Assembly: GCA_958347955.1 (NCBI GenBank)
Contig: CATVXH010000020.1
Coordinates: 1 to 20,013, forward strand
Length of the DNA: 20,013 bases
Direction: 5' to 3'
DNA from: an uncultured Sutterella sp.
Lineage (GTDB): Bacteria > Pseudomonadota > Gammaproteobacteria > Burkholderiales > Burkholderiaceae_F
The notes beneath the pieces were generated by a model. It saw nothing but the letters and a program-made list of their open reading frames with translations, was not told the DNA's origin and made no database searches. How positions within the stretch are numbered: position 1 is the first letter of the stretch; the number at the start of each line of letters is the position of its first letter. Position numbers and translations under genes: made by a program. Below are positions 7,507 through 14,109 of this stretch, piece after piece.

Positions 7507-8334
7507 TTAGTGACCTTCATGAGCCTGACCAATGTAAACCAAGGTCAGCATCATCATAATGAAGGCTTGTAAGATAACAATCAACACGTGGAAGAGCCAC
7601 CAGCAGATCCCTGCCACAGCGTGTCCGAATACACCGAAGATACTCAGGCCGTCAAAACCGACCCAAAGACTACCTAACAGCGCAATCAAGAAGAACAACA
7701 ATTCCCCTGCATACATATTACCGAACAACCGCATGCCCAAAGAGACGCACTTGGCCAAATATTCAATAATATTAAGCGCGAAATTAAACGGCCAAAGCAA
7801 AGGATAATTACCGAACGGAGCCACAAAAAGCTCGCGACTAAATCCGCCGACACCTTTGATCTTAATGCCGTAATAAATCATGAGGAACAGCACGCCCACA
7901 GAAATGCCCATCGTGCCGTTTAAATCGGCCGTAGGCAACGGACGCAAATAATGAATACCAAACCAACCTGCGACCATCGGAAGTAAGTCTACCGGGATCA
8001 AGTCAATGGCATTCATCAAAACTACCCAAACAAACACCGTCAACGCCAACGGAGCGATAAAAGTACGATCGCCGTGGACAATGGATTTCGCTTGTTCGTT
8101 CACAAATTCAACGAGCATTTCAACGGCGCACTGCCATTTTCCGGGCACGCCAGAGGTAGCTTTTTTCGCTCCCTTATACATAAGGAAGAGCGCACAAGCC
8201 ATCATCAAAATGGAAAAAACAATCGTATCCATGTTGATCACAGAGAAGTCAATAATGGAAGACTGCTCAGTGGTCGACAGGTGATGAAGGTGGTGAGTAA
8301 TATACTCGGTAGCGGTGAGAGCTTCAGCTGCCAT
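7507..8334 (-). CDS. atpB: F1Fo ATP synthase a subunit
   Basis: Subunit a is the membrane stator with the two half-channels that pass protons to the c ring. From the ATG at 8334 the protein has 275 residues with several membrane helices. The family's essential arginine is R202 in SLGMRLFGNMYAGELL, and FHVLIVILQAFIMMMLTLVYIG forms the last helix. The frame extends 25 codons upstream to 8409, but that part overlaps atpI. The downstream start gives the expected MAAEALTATEYITHHL N-terminus and lies two bases after the atpI stop, so I chose it. The C-terminal AHEGH is normal for the family. It is followed by the 71-base atpE leader. Confidence 0.96.
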   Translation of the reverse strand: MAAEALTATEYITHHLHHLSTTEQSSIIDFSVINMDTIVFSILMMACALFLMYKGAKKATSGVPGKWQCAVEMLVEFVNEQAKSIVHGDRTFIAPLALTVFVWVVLMNAIDLIPVDLLPMVAGWFGIHYLRPLPTADLNGTMGISVGVLFLMIYYGIKIKGVGGFSRELFVAPFGNYPLLWPFNFALNIIEYLAKCVSLGMRLFGNMYAGELLFFLIALLGSLWVGFDGLSIFGVFGHAVAGICWWLFHVLIVILQAFIMMMLTLVYIGQAHEGH

Positions 8335-8336
8335 GT

Positions 8337-8678
8337 TTATTCTCGGGTTAGAAGTCCCAAAAAGGAACAATTTAAGACCACAATGACCGAAGCGATCATT
8401 GCGGGCCAAATCAAGTCCTCATACAACATCACAATCAGGCATAACAACAGCACAATTGCGATGATCTTAACGAACTCGCCAATAAAGAAGAAAAGCGGTG
8501 AAATTGAAGGGCTCAGCCTAACCAAGACACTTAAATTCAACGCAAATAATGCATTCGGCACCCAACAAGCACAGCCTGCTAGAAACGCCGAAAGAGCCGC
8601 ACCCTCCCCTCCGAGCAGAGCGGAAACTACAGCAACTCCAATAGTGGCAACGATTTGTAGAAGTACTATTTTCTTCAT
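8337..8678 (-). CDS. atpI: ATP synthase accessory protein AtpI
   Basis: AtpI is a small membrane protein encoded first in many F-type operons; it helps assemble or stabilise the c ring, and loss is usually mild. The 113-residue protein has four hydrophobic segments (about residues 5-22, 30-50, 60-83 and 88-108) and weak sequence conservation, as expected. Identification rests on position directly before atpB, length and topology. The stop codon is two bases before the atpB start. No good ribosome binding site precedes the ATG at 8678. The promoter at 8719-8747 gives a leader of about 35 bases. Confidence 0.88.
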   Translation of the reverse strand: MKKIVLLQIVATIGVAVVSALLGGEGAALSAFLAGCACWVPNALFALNLSVLVRLSPSISPLFFFIGEFVKIIAIVLLLCLIVMLYEDLIWPAMIASVIVVLNCSFLGLLTRE

Positions 8679-8718
8679 AAAAGTCAGTAGATACCCTACA
8701 AACCATTATTCTGCGCGA

Positions 8719-8747
8719 ATTATACGATAGGTTACCTATAGAAACAA
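8719..8747 (-). promoter_or_regulatory. Promoter of the atp operon
   Basis: On the minus strand a perfect -10 TATAAT (complement of 8719-8724) lies 17 bases from TTGTTT (complement of 8742-8747), a weak -35. The spacer contains the palindrome ATAGGT-T-ACCTAT (8727-8739), which could be an operator. The -35 overlaps the foot of the parB terminator hairpin, so the two operons are separated with no spare sequence. Confidence 0.75.
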
Positions 8748-8792
8748 GGGTTTACACCAATGTTTTAACCGTGTAAACCCTTAATCCTATCG
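8725..8792. repeat. Nested inverted repeats between parB and atpI
   Basis: CGATAGG (8725-8731) and CCTATCG (8786-8792) flank the twelve base pair terminator stem (8746-8782). A second, overlapping palindrome lies at 8727-8739. The CCTAT core occurs three times: inverted at 8727-8731, and direct at 8735-8739 and 8786-8790. All bracket the atp promoter. This could be a regulator binding array or an extended RNA rod; which of these cannot be told from sequence alone. Confidence 0.5.
8746..8782 (-). terminator. Terminator hairpin after parB
   Basis: AAGGGTTTACAC (8746-8757) and GTGTAAACCCTT (8771-8782) form a perfect twelve base pair stem with a 13-base loop, 30 bases past the parB stop. On the minus-strand transcript it is followed by GUUUCU, a short broken U run. 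The stem is strong and the position right, but the U run is below average. Confidence 0.75.
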
Positions 8793-8812
8793 GACATTTT
8801 TTAGACTATAAA

Positions 8813-9700
8813 TTAGTCCAATTCCCCAAAGTGAGCAATAATGCCATCAAACTGATCCAGATCCGAGAATTCTATAATCAATTTTCCTTTCCCCTTCTGA
8901 TTCGAACAGATTTTCACTGTGGCACCCAGGAAATTAGAAAGATCTTCTTCAAGTTTCAACGTATCGGCATCTTTACGAATTTTCTTAGCAGTCTTACCCT
9001 TACTTAGTTTTTTTTGAGCCATCGTTGCAACCAAGGTCTCAACTTGACGAACAGAAAGACCTTTTTTAACAATCTCATTAGCTATTGCAACTTGCATCGC
9101 AGGCTCTAAGCTTAACAAGGCTCTTGCATGCCCCATTGAGATTTCATTAGCCATAAGACGATCTTGAACCGGTTTTGCTAAATTTAATAGCCGCAACAAA
9201 TTTGTAGTTGCCGTACGGCTTCGACCGATTGCCTGAGAAGCACTTTCATGAGTCATATGGAATTCATCGAGTAATCTTTGAATTCCAGCCGCCTCTTCTA
9301 ATGGGTTTAAATCTTCTCGCTGGATATTTTCAATTAGTGCCCAAGCCAAAGCTTTCTCATCGGAAATTTTGCGGATAAGCACTGGCACCTTTTTTAGACC
9401 TGCTAGCTTAGAGGCCTGATACCTGCGCTCACCGGCGATAATTTCATAACGATTTTTAGCAATTGGACGAACTAAGATAGGGGAAATTAAACCTTGCTCT
9501 TTAATTGACTGAGCTAATTCCTCAAGTGACTGCTTGTCCATCCTTGTGCGAGGCTGATATTCTCCAGGTTGGATTTGATCAATATCTAATTCAGAACTAC
9601 TATCGCCCTTCACATCTGACAATGTAATAACTGCCTCTTCTTTTTTTCCAAGCAAAACATCCAGGCCCTTGCCCAAACCACTTCTTTTCTTAGCCACCAT
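8813..9700 (-). CDS. parB: Chromosome partition protein ParB
   Basis: ParB binds parS sites near the origin and spreads as a CTP-dependent sliding clamp; ParA then moves the complex to separate sister origins. The 295-residue protein starts VAKKRSGLGKGLDVLLG, the ParA-stimulating N-terminal segment. It has the ParB/Srx CTP-binding domain with PGEYQPRTRMD (about residues 45-55), GERRYQA (90-96) and ENIQRED (124-130). A helix-turn-helix, ASQAIGRSRTATTNLLRLLNL (about 154-174), follows, then a short C-terminal dimerisation domain. The nucleotide motif is usually GERRxRA; here the last arginine is Q95. AAGGAG lies seven bases before the ATG, inside the end of parA, two bases away. Three parS-like sites occur within 6 kb. 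Confidence 0.97.
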   Translation of the reverse strand: MVAKKRSGLGKGLDVLLGKKEEAVITLSDVKGDSSSELDIDQIQPGEYQPRTRMDKQSLEELAQSIKEQGLISPILVRPIAKNRYEIIAGERRYQASKLAGLKKVPVLIRKISDEKALAWALIENIQREDLNPLEEAAGIQRLLDEFHMTHESASQAIGRSRTATTNLLRLLNLAKPVQDRLMANEISMGHARALLSLEPAMQVAIANEIVKKGLSVRQVETLVATMAQKKLSKGKTAKKIRKDADTLKLEEDLSNFLGATVKICSNQKGKGKLIIEFSDLDQFDGIIAHFGELD

Positions 9701-9702
9701 TC

Positions 9703-10494
9703 TTACTTCTCCTTGTTTTGCTTTTTATACTTACGCATACGCTTTAAAAATTCTGCACCAAATTCCTGATACGCTTTAGCGCCCTTACTAGACTTGTCAT
9801 ACAGAACACCAGGCAAGCCGTAGCTTGGTGCTTCAGCCAAACGTACATTTCTAGGGATAACTGTTTTAAAAACTTTATCCCCAAAGTACTCTTTAAGCTG
9901 CTCACTGACTTGCTGCTGCAACGTTACTCTTGGATCGAACATTACTCTGAGCAACCCAATCAATGTTAAATCCGGATTCTTTGCAGCCTGTATTCTTTTC
10001 ACCGAACCAATCAAATCAGTCAAGCCTTCCATTGCAAAATACTCACATTGCATAGGAACGATAACACCACGAGCCGAACATAAAGCATTAATTGTGAGCA
10101 TCGATAATGATGGGGGACAATCAATAATTACAAAATCGTAATTGTCATTCTGATCCTTTAATATTTTTTTAAGTCGTTCATCCCTATCCTTCAGTTGTAT
10201 GAGTTCAACTTCCGCACCAGCCAACTCTCTATTAGCAGGCAAGATATCGTATCCGGCTTCTGTAGCATGCACAACAACCTGCTCAAAAGAAGCCTGACCA
10301 AATAACAATGGATAGACCGTTTCAGTTATCGAATCCTTACTAACACCACTACCGGTTGTTGCGTTACCTTGCGGATCCAAATCAATAAGAAGGACTCTTT
10401 GTTTCAACTTCGACAATGCAGCTGAAAGGTTAACTGCGGTGGTTGTTTTTCCCACCCCACCCTTCTGGTTTGCAACACAAAATGTTAAAGCCAT
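9703..10494 (-). CDS. parA: Chromosome partition ATPase ParA (Soj)
   Basis: ParA is a nucleoid-bound ATPase whose gradient moves ParB-parS complexes. The 263-residue protein has the deviant Walker A QKGGVGKTT with signature K11 and catalytic K16. It also has the A' motif LIDLDPQGNATTGSG (about residues 35-50) and Walker B VIIDCPPSLSMLTINAL. It lacks an N-terminal helix-turn-helix domain, so it is the small chromosomal Soj type rather than a plasmid ParA. AGAGG precedes the start and overlaps the marC stop region, nine bases away. It is likely co-transcribed with marC and parB. Confidence 0.97.
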   Translation of the reverse strand: MALTFCVANQKGGVGKTTTAVNLSAALSKLKQRVLLIDLDPQGNATTGSGVSKDSITETVYPLLFGQASFEQVVVHATEAGYDILPANRELAGAEVELIQLKDRDERLKKILKDQNDNYDFVIIDCPPSLSMLTINALCSARGVIVPMQCEYFAMEGLTDLIGSVKRIQAAKNPDLTLIGLLRVMFDPRVTLQQQVSEQLKEYFGDKVFKTVIPRNVRLAEAPSYGLPGVLYDKSSKGAKAYQEFGAEFLKRMRKYKKQNKEK

Positions 10495-10503
10495 TTTCTA
10501 CCT

Positions 10504-11160
10504 CTAAACCTTCGGCATCGCAAGCCACAACTCTGTGAACCCTTGCCAAAGAATTGAAATACCTATGCACAATAAAATAAAAGCAAAAACACGAGACAAT
10601 GCGTCCGCCCCAGTCGCCCCAACTGCTTGGCTTACACGATCACAATACCTGTAACAAACAAAAACTGTAAGTAAAGTAGCCAAAGTGGCTAAAAGGCAAC
10701 CAATTAAATGCGCCGTCCCCTGTCCAATCATTCCTGTTCCTATTGCGGTTGAGACTGCGATCATGCCAGGGCCCATGGTCAATGGTAATGTGATCGGATA
10801 GAAGGCCATAGACAATAATTTTTTGCGTGATTTCGGCGGTTCTATATTGGCATTATCTGCCTCGTCATGAGTAGCTTCGTTCAAAGCCTTCCAGCCTGCT
10901 GATATTAGAACAACCCCGCCACCAACGCGCAACACTCCCATTGAGATTCCAAAAAAACTCAATATCAAATGTCCTGCAAACAAACTAATCAACATAATAA
11001 TCATCGAATAAAACACTATTCGATTGACCATCATTTTTCTTGTGTCTTGATCAATATTTGGGGTTAGGGCCAAGAAAAACATCGCCCCACCAAAAGGATT
11101 TAAAACCGGAATAAAGGAAGCAAAGGCAAATAAAAAGGTACTTATTACTTGATCGACCAT
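10504..11160 (-). CDS. MarC-family integral membrane protein
   Basis: The 218-residue protein belongs to the MarC (UPF0056) family of six-helix inner membrane proteins of unsettled function; the original link to multiple antibiotic resistance was not upheld. It shows FIPVLNPFGGAMFFLALTP near the N-terminus, then hydrophobic helices with GVLRVGGGVVLISAGW. The strongly conserved AFYPITLPLTMGPGMIAVSTAIG leads the second half. The N- and C-terminal halves each contain an N/GP-rich re-entrant-like segment, as in the family. I start it at the ATG at 11158-11160; a TTG four codons earlier is open but has no ribosome binding site. It sits nine bases before parA and appears to be the first gene of the partition operon, an uncommon placement as far as I know. 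Confidence 0.9.
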   Translation of the reverse strand: MVDQVISTFLFAFASFIPVLNPFGGAMFFLALTPNIDQDTRKMMVNRIVFYSMIIMLISLFAGHLILSFFGISMGVLRVGGGVVLISAGWKALNEATHDEADNANIEPPKSRKKLLSMAFYPITLPLTMGPGMIAVSTAIGTGMIGQGTAHLIGCLLATLATLLTVFVCYRYCDRVSQAVGATGADALSRVFAFILLCIGISILWQGFTELWLAMPKV

Positions 11161-11296
11161 TGCTCGCACCAATCAATTTATGAAAAATTCAACCAAACTG
11201 CATTTTTACACATGTAGACCAAAAAATCTTCAGTAAGAATCAGATTTCTACATTTAATTAAAAAAAACACAACCCATCTTCAAATAAAATCAAAAA

Positions 11297-11325
11297 ATAA
11301 AATAGTTTCACATGAAACATATCAA
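11297..11325 (-). promoter_or_regulatory. Candidate promoter for marC-parA-parB, parS in the spacer
   Basis: On the minus strand TTGATA (complement of 11320-11325, five of six to consensus) and TTTTAT (complement of 11297-11302, four of six) are 17 bases apart. The spacer is almost exactly the parS-like site at 11304-11319. Transcription would start about 130 bases before marC. The AT richness of the region makes chance matches easier, so confidence is limited. Confidence 0.4.
11304..11319. promoter_or_regulatory. parS-like site 1 (ParB binding)
   Basis: AGTTTCACATGAAACA matches 14 of 16 bases of the bacterial parS consensus TGTTTCACGTGAAACA. It lies in the gap before marC-parA-parB. It is the weakest of three matches, but it keeps the GTTTCA and TGAAAC half-sites. 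Confidence 0.75.
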
Positions 11326-11493
11326 TCATGTGATATTTTTATATATCTACCATTATTGACTACTTTTCAAGCAATTTAAAAATATTGATTAGATGTATAA
11401 ATTATTTTTTCTTTTTTATTTTCAATATGTTAAATTTGCGTTGCCTATATTTTGTGCAATTTAATACGCTCGCAAATCATTTAACTAAATAAC

Positions 11494-12135
11494 TTATCTA
11501 TTCCACAATATTACAAGATTGCGATTTTCATTTAAAAAAGGTACCTCAATCGGTATAACAGAATACTGTAGATGTTTTTTGATTTTGGAAAGCTCTTCAG
11601 TTGGATATTGACCCTTAAGTGCTAACCAATATCCTCCAGGTTTCAAAAGATGATCAGAAATCTCAACAAAAAATGTTAGCGATGCAAAAGCTCTTGATGA
11701 GATCAAATCATAAGACTGACTCTTAATATTTTCTACGCGGTCATGAAATACAGTTACGTTTTTCAGCTTAAGAGTTAATGACACTTGTGTTAAGAAAGCA
11801 GCCTTCTTTCCCACTGTATCTACCAAAGATACCGAGCATTCGGGGAAAAGTATGGCAAGTGGTATACCTGGTAACCCTCCTCCTGATCCAACATCTAAAA
11901 GACGGCACCCAGGCTTCATATAATTTTGAAATACAGATACAACAGCCAAAGAATCCAATATGTGATGAGTCAAAATATCATCTTTATTATTTAACGAAGT
12001 TAGATTAAAAACTTTATTCCATCTATATAGTAGAGATGCGTATTGATCTAATTTATATTTTTGATCTTCTGATAGATCAAGAGAGAGTTTATTTAACCCT
12101 TCTGAAAAAAGTTTCGAATTTAGGAAAGTAATCAT
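11494..12135 (-). CDS. rsmG: 16S rRNA (guanine527-N7)-methyltransferase
   Basis: RsmG (GidB) methylates N7 of G527 in the 530 loop of 16S rRNA using S-adenosylmethionine. The 213-residue protein has the N-terminal helical segment ending LYRWNKVFNLTSL, then HHILDSLAVV. The methyltransferase glycine-rich loop LLDVGSGGGLPGIPLAI covers about residues 79-95. SSRAFASL, conserved in the family, and a final GYWLALKGQYPTEEL region follow. Length is usual. It starts seven bases after the mnmG stop, with no clear ribosome binding site, so translation is probably coupled to mnmG. Its A+T content is high compared with the atp genes. Confidence 0.96.
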   Translation of the reverse strand: MITFLNSKLFSEGLNKLSLDLSEDQKYKLDQYASLLYRWNKVFNLTSLNNKDDILTHHILDSLAVVSVFQNYMKPGCRLLDVGSGGGLPGIPLAILFPECSVSLVDTVGKKAAFLTQVSLTLKLKNVTVFHDRVENIKSQSYDLISSRAFASLTFFVEISDHLLKPGGYWLALKGQYPTEELSKIKKHLQYSVIPIEVPFLNENRNLVILWNR

Positions 12136-12142
12136 ATAAGCA

Positions 12143-14047
12143 CTATTTTTTAATATAACGACGAGATTTAATAAAGATTAATATAAGACTGATAGCAGCT
12201 GGCGTCACACCACTTATCCTTCCAGCTTGTCCAATTGTTTCTGGTCTATGAATTTTTAGTTTTTGTCTAACTTCAAACGATAATCCCTTGACCTTATCAT
12301 AATCAAAATCAAGAGGAATTTTTGTGGTTTCATGCTCTAACAGTTTAGCTACCTCTTCTTTTTGACGATCAATATACCCAGAATATTTTGCAGAAATTTC
12401 TATTTGTTCAACCTCAGAACTGTTCAAATTAACATTATTCGAAATTAGAGTACCATCAGACTTTTTTAATCTCATCAATGTTTCATGTGAAACATTGGGA
12501 CGAGATAATAGATTGAATAAAGAATACTCACGCTCAATCTTGCTCCCTAACAGACTTACAGAATCTTCTTCATTAAGCAAACCTGGGTAAACCCATGTTG
12601 ATTTAAGTCTTTGGATCTCTTTAGCAATCGCTTCACGTTTACGATTAAAGAACTCCCAACGTACATCATCGACCAATCCCAGTTCTCTACCTATTTCAGT
12701 AAGACGTTCATCTGCATTATCCTCTCGTAAACTTAATCGATATTCTGCTCTTGAGGTAAACATTCTATAAGGCTCAGTGACCCCCTTAGTTATCAAATCA
12801 TCAACCATTACCCCCAAATAAGCTTGATCACGTCTTGGCACCCAAGCTTCTTTTTCCTTAACTTGTAAAGCAGCATTCAATCCCGCCAATAATCCCTGAG
12901 CCGCCGCTTCTTCATAACCAGTTGTTCCATTAATTTGACCTGCAAAAAAGAGACCGTGAATTTGTTTAGTCTCTAATGACGTTTTTAATTCTCTAGGATC
13001 ATAGTAGTCATATTCAATAGCATAAGCCGGCCTGATAAAATGTGCGTTCTCCAAGCCTGGAATTGTATGCATAAAGGCCATTTGAACATCAAACGGCAAG
13101 CTCGATGATATTCCATTTGGATAATAAACATGAGTTTTCAAGCCTTCAGGCTCTAAAAATACATGGTGCGATGATTTATCAGAAAATCTAACAACTTTAT
13201 CCTCAATAGATGGACAGTATCGCGGACCAATTCCTTCAATTACTCCAGAATACATCGGCGACCTATCCAAATTTGCTCGGATAATATCGTGTGTTTTTTC
13301 ATTGGTATTTGTTATCCAACAAGGCACTTGTTCAGGATGCTTAGATTGTGGCTCCAGCATTGAAAAACTAGGAATAGGATCTTGATCACCAAACTGCCGC
13401 TCACATTTAGAAAAATCAATCGTTCTACCATCTATTCTTGCGGGTGTTCCAGTTTTTAAACGACCTTTTGGCAATCCAAGGTCAATCAAGCGTCTCGCCA
13501 ACTTTACACTAGCAGGATCACCAACACGTCCCGCCGCATAATGTTCTAAACCTATATGAATAAGACCATTTAAAAATGTACCCGCAGTAATAACGACCGT
13601 ACGAGAATAAATCTTTACATTTGTTTGAGTAACGACACCAACTACTCGATCCCCTTCAACAATTAAATCATCAACCCCCTGTTGAAACACCCACAAATTA
13701 GGTTGATTTTCTATTTTTCTTCGCATTGCTACACGGTATATTTCACGATCAATTTGCGCACGCGTCGCTCTAACTGCAGGTCCCTTTGAACTGTTCAAAA
13801 TTCTAAATTGAATACCCGACTCATCAGTGACCTGGGCCATCACCCCGCCCAACGCATCCACTTCTTTCACCAAATGACTTTTACCAATACCTCCAATAGA
13901 TGGATTACATGATAATTGGCCAATTGTTTCAACATTGTGCGTGATCAACAAAGTTTTACACCCCATCCTGGCAGCAGCTAAACAAGCTTCCGCACCAGCG
14001 TGCCCACATCCAACAACAATCACATCATAACGAATTGGATAATCCAT
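12143..14047 (-). CDS. mnmG: tRNA uridine-5-carboxymethylaminomethyl modification enzyme MnmG
   Basis: MnmG (GidA) is an FAD- and NADH-binding enzyme that, with MnmE, adds the carboxymethylaminomethyl group at C5 of wobble uridine 34 in several tRNAs. The 634-residue protein has the FAD-binding GCGHAG (residues 13-18) and the conserved cysteines C47 (LSCNPSIGG) and C278 (GPRYCPSIEDK) thought to act in catalysis. GTFLNGLIHIGLEHYAAGR and the C-terminal MnmE/tRNA-binding domain ending in GVTPAAISLILIFI complete the protein. Length is normal. The codons for N518-T523 (NVSHET) contain a 15 of 16 parS match. A second parS copy lies nine bases before the start codon, directly beside its AGGA ribosome binding site. 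Confidence 0.98.
   Translation of the reverse strand: MDYPIRYDVIVVGCGHAGAEACLAAARMGCKTLLITHNVETIGQLSCNPSIGGIGKSHLVKEVDALGGVMAQVTDESGIQFRILNSSKGPAVRATRAQIDREIYRVAMRRKIENQPNLWVFQQGVDDLIVEGDRVVGVVTQTNVKIYSRTVVITAGTFLNGLIHIGLEHYAAGRVGDPASVKLARRLIDLGLPKGRLKTGTPARIDGRTIDFSKCERQFGDQDPIPSFSMLEPQSKHPEQVPCWITNTNEKTHDIIRANLDRSPMYSGVIEGIGPRYCPSIEDKVVRFSDKSSHHVFLEPEGLKTHVYYPNGISSSLPFDVQMAFMHTIPGLENAHFIRPAYAIEYDYYDPRELKTSLETKQIHGLFFAGQINGTTGYEEAAAQGLLAGLNAALQVKEKEAWVPRRDQAYLGVMVDDLITKGVTEPYRMFTSRAEYRLSLREDNADERLTEIGRELGLVDDVRWEFFNRKREAIAKEIQRLKSTWVYPGLLNEEDSVSLLGSKIEREYSLFNLLSRPNVSHETLMRLKKSDGTLISNNVNLNSSEVEQIEISAKYSGYIDRQKEEVAKLLEHETTKIPLDFDYDKVKGLSFEVRQKLKIHRPETIGQAGRISGVTPAAISLILIFIKSRRYIKK
12479..12494. 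promoter_or_regulatory. parS-like site 2, inside mnmG
   Basis: TGTTTCATGTGAAACA matches 15 of 16 bases of the parS consensus. It lies within mnmG, covering the third base of codon 518 through codon 523. Flanking bases extend the symmetry to AATG...CATT. Confidence 0.85.
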
Positions 14048-14055
14048 TTTTTCCT

Positions 14056-14071
14056 CGTTTCACGTGAAACA
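14056..14071. promoter_or_regulatory. parS-like site 3, before mnmG
   Basis: CGTTTCACGTGAAACA matches 15 of 16 bases of the parS consensus, with the central CACGTG intact. It lies between mnmE and mnmG, eight bases from the mnmG start codon, so bound ParB would cover the mnmG ribosome binding region in DNA. Confidence 0.9.
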
Positions 14072-14109
14072 ATATATAATTAAAAATCAATTTTATTAAA
14101 CAAAATCAA

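Larger units (their letters stand above)
11161..11493. other. AT-rich gap between rsmG and marC
   Basis: These 333 bases are very rich in A and T and contain no credible gene. They hold a parS-like site (11304-11319) and a candidate promoter for marC-parA-parB around it. There is a six base pair inverted repeat ATATCA/TGATAT (11319-11336) and a loose seven base pair inverted repeat ATTTGCG/CGCAAAT (11434-11440, 11471-11477) downstream of rsmG. No DnaA box match of seven or more bases was found, so I do not call it an origin. Confidence 0.6.

Noticed and set aside
8335..8409. N-terminal extension of atpB by 25 codons
   Set aside because: It overlaps atpI, and the internal ATG at 8334 gives the normal betaproteobacterial N-terminus.
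8074..8730. Plus-strand open frame of 218 codons opposite atpB and atpI
   Set aside because: It crosses two certain genes and the atp promoter, and its sequence shows no domain. Shadow frame.
11161..11172. TTG start four codons upstream for the MarC-family gene
   Set aside because: No ribosome binding site lies before the TTG, while the ATG at 11160 gives the usual family start.
11173..11493. AT-rich gap before rsmG as an alternative origin
   Set aside because: No DnaA box of seven or more matching bases was found there; the parS site and promoter explain its interest. It remains possible only if the dnaA-side region proves inactive.
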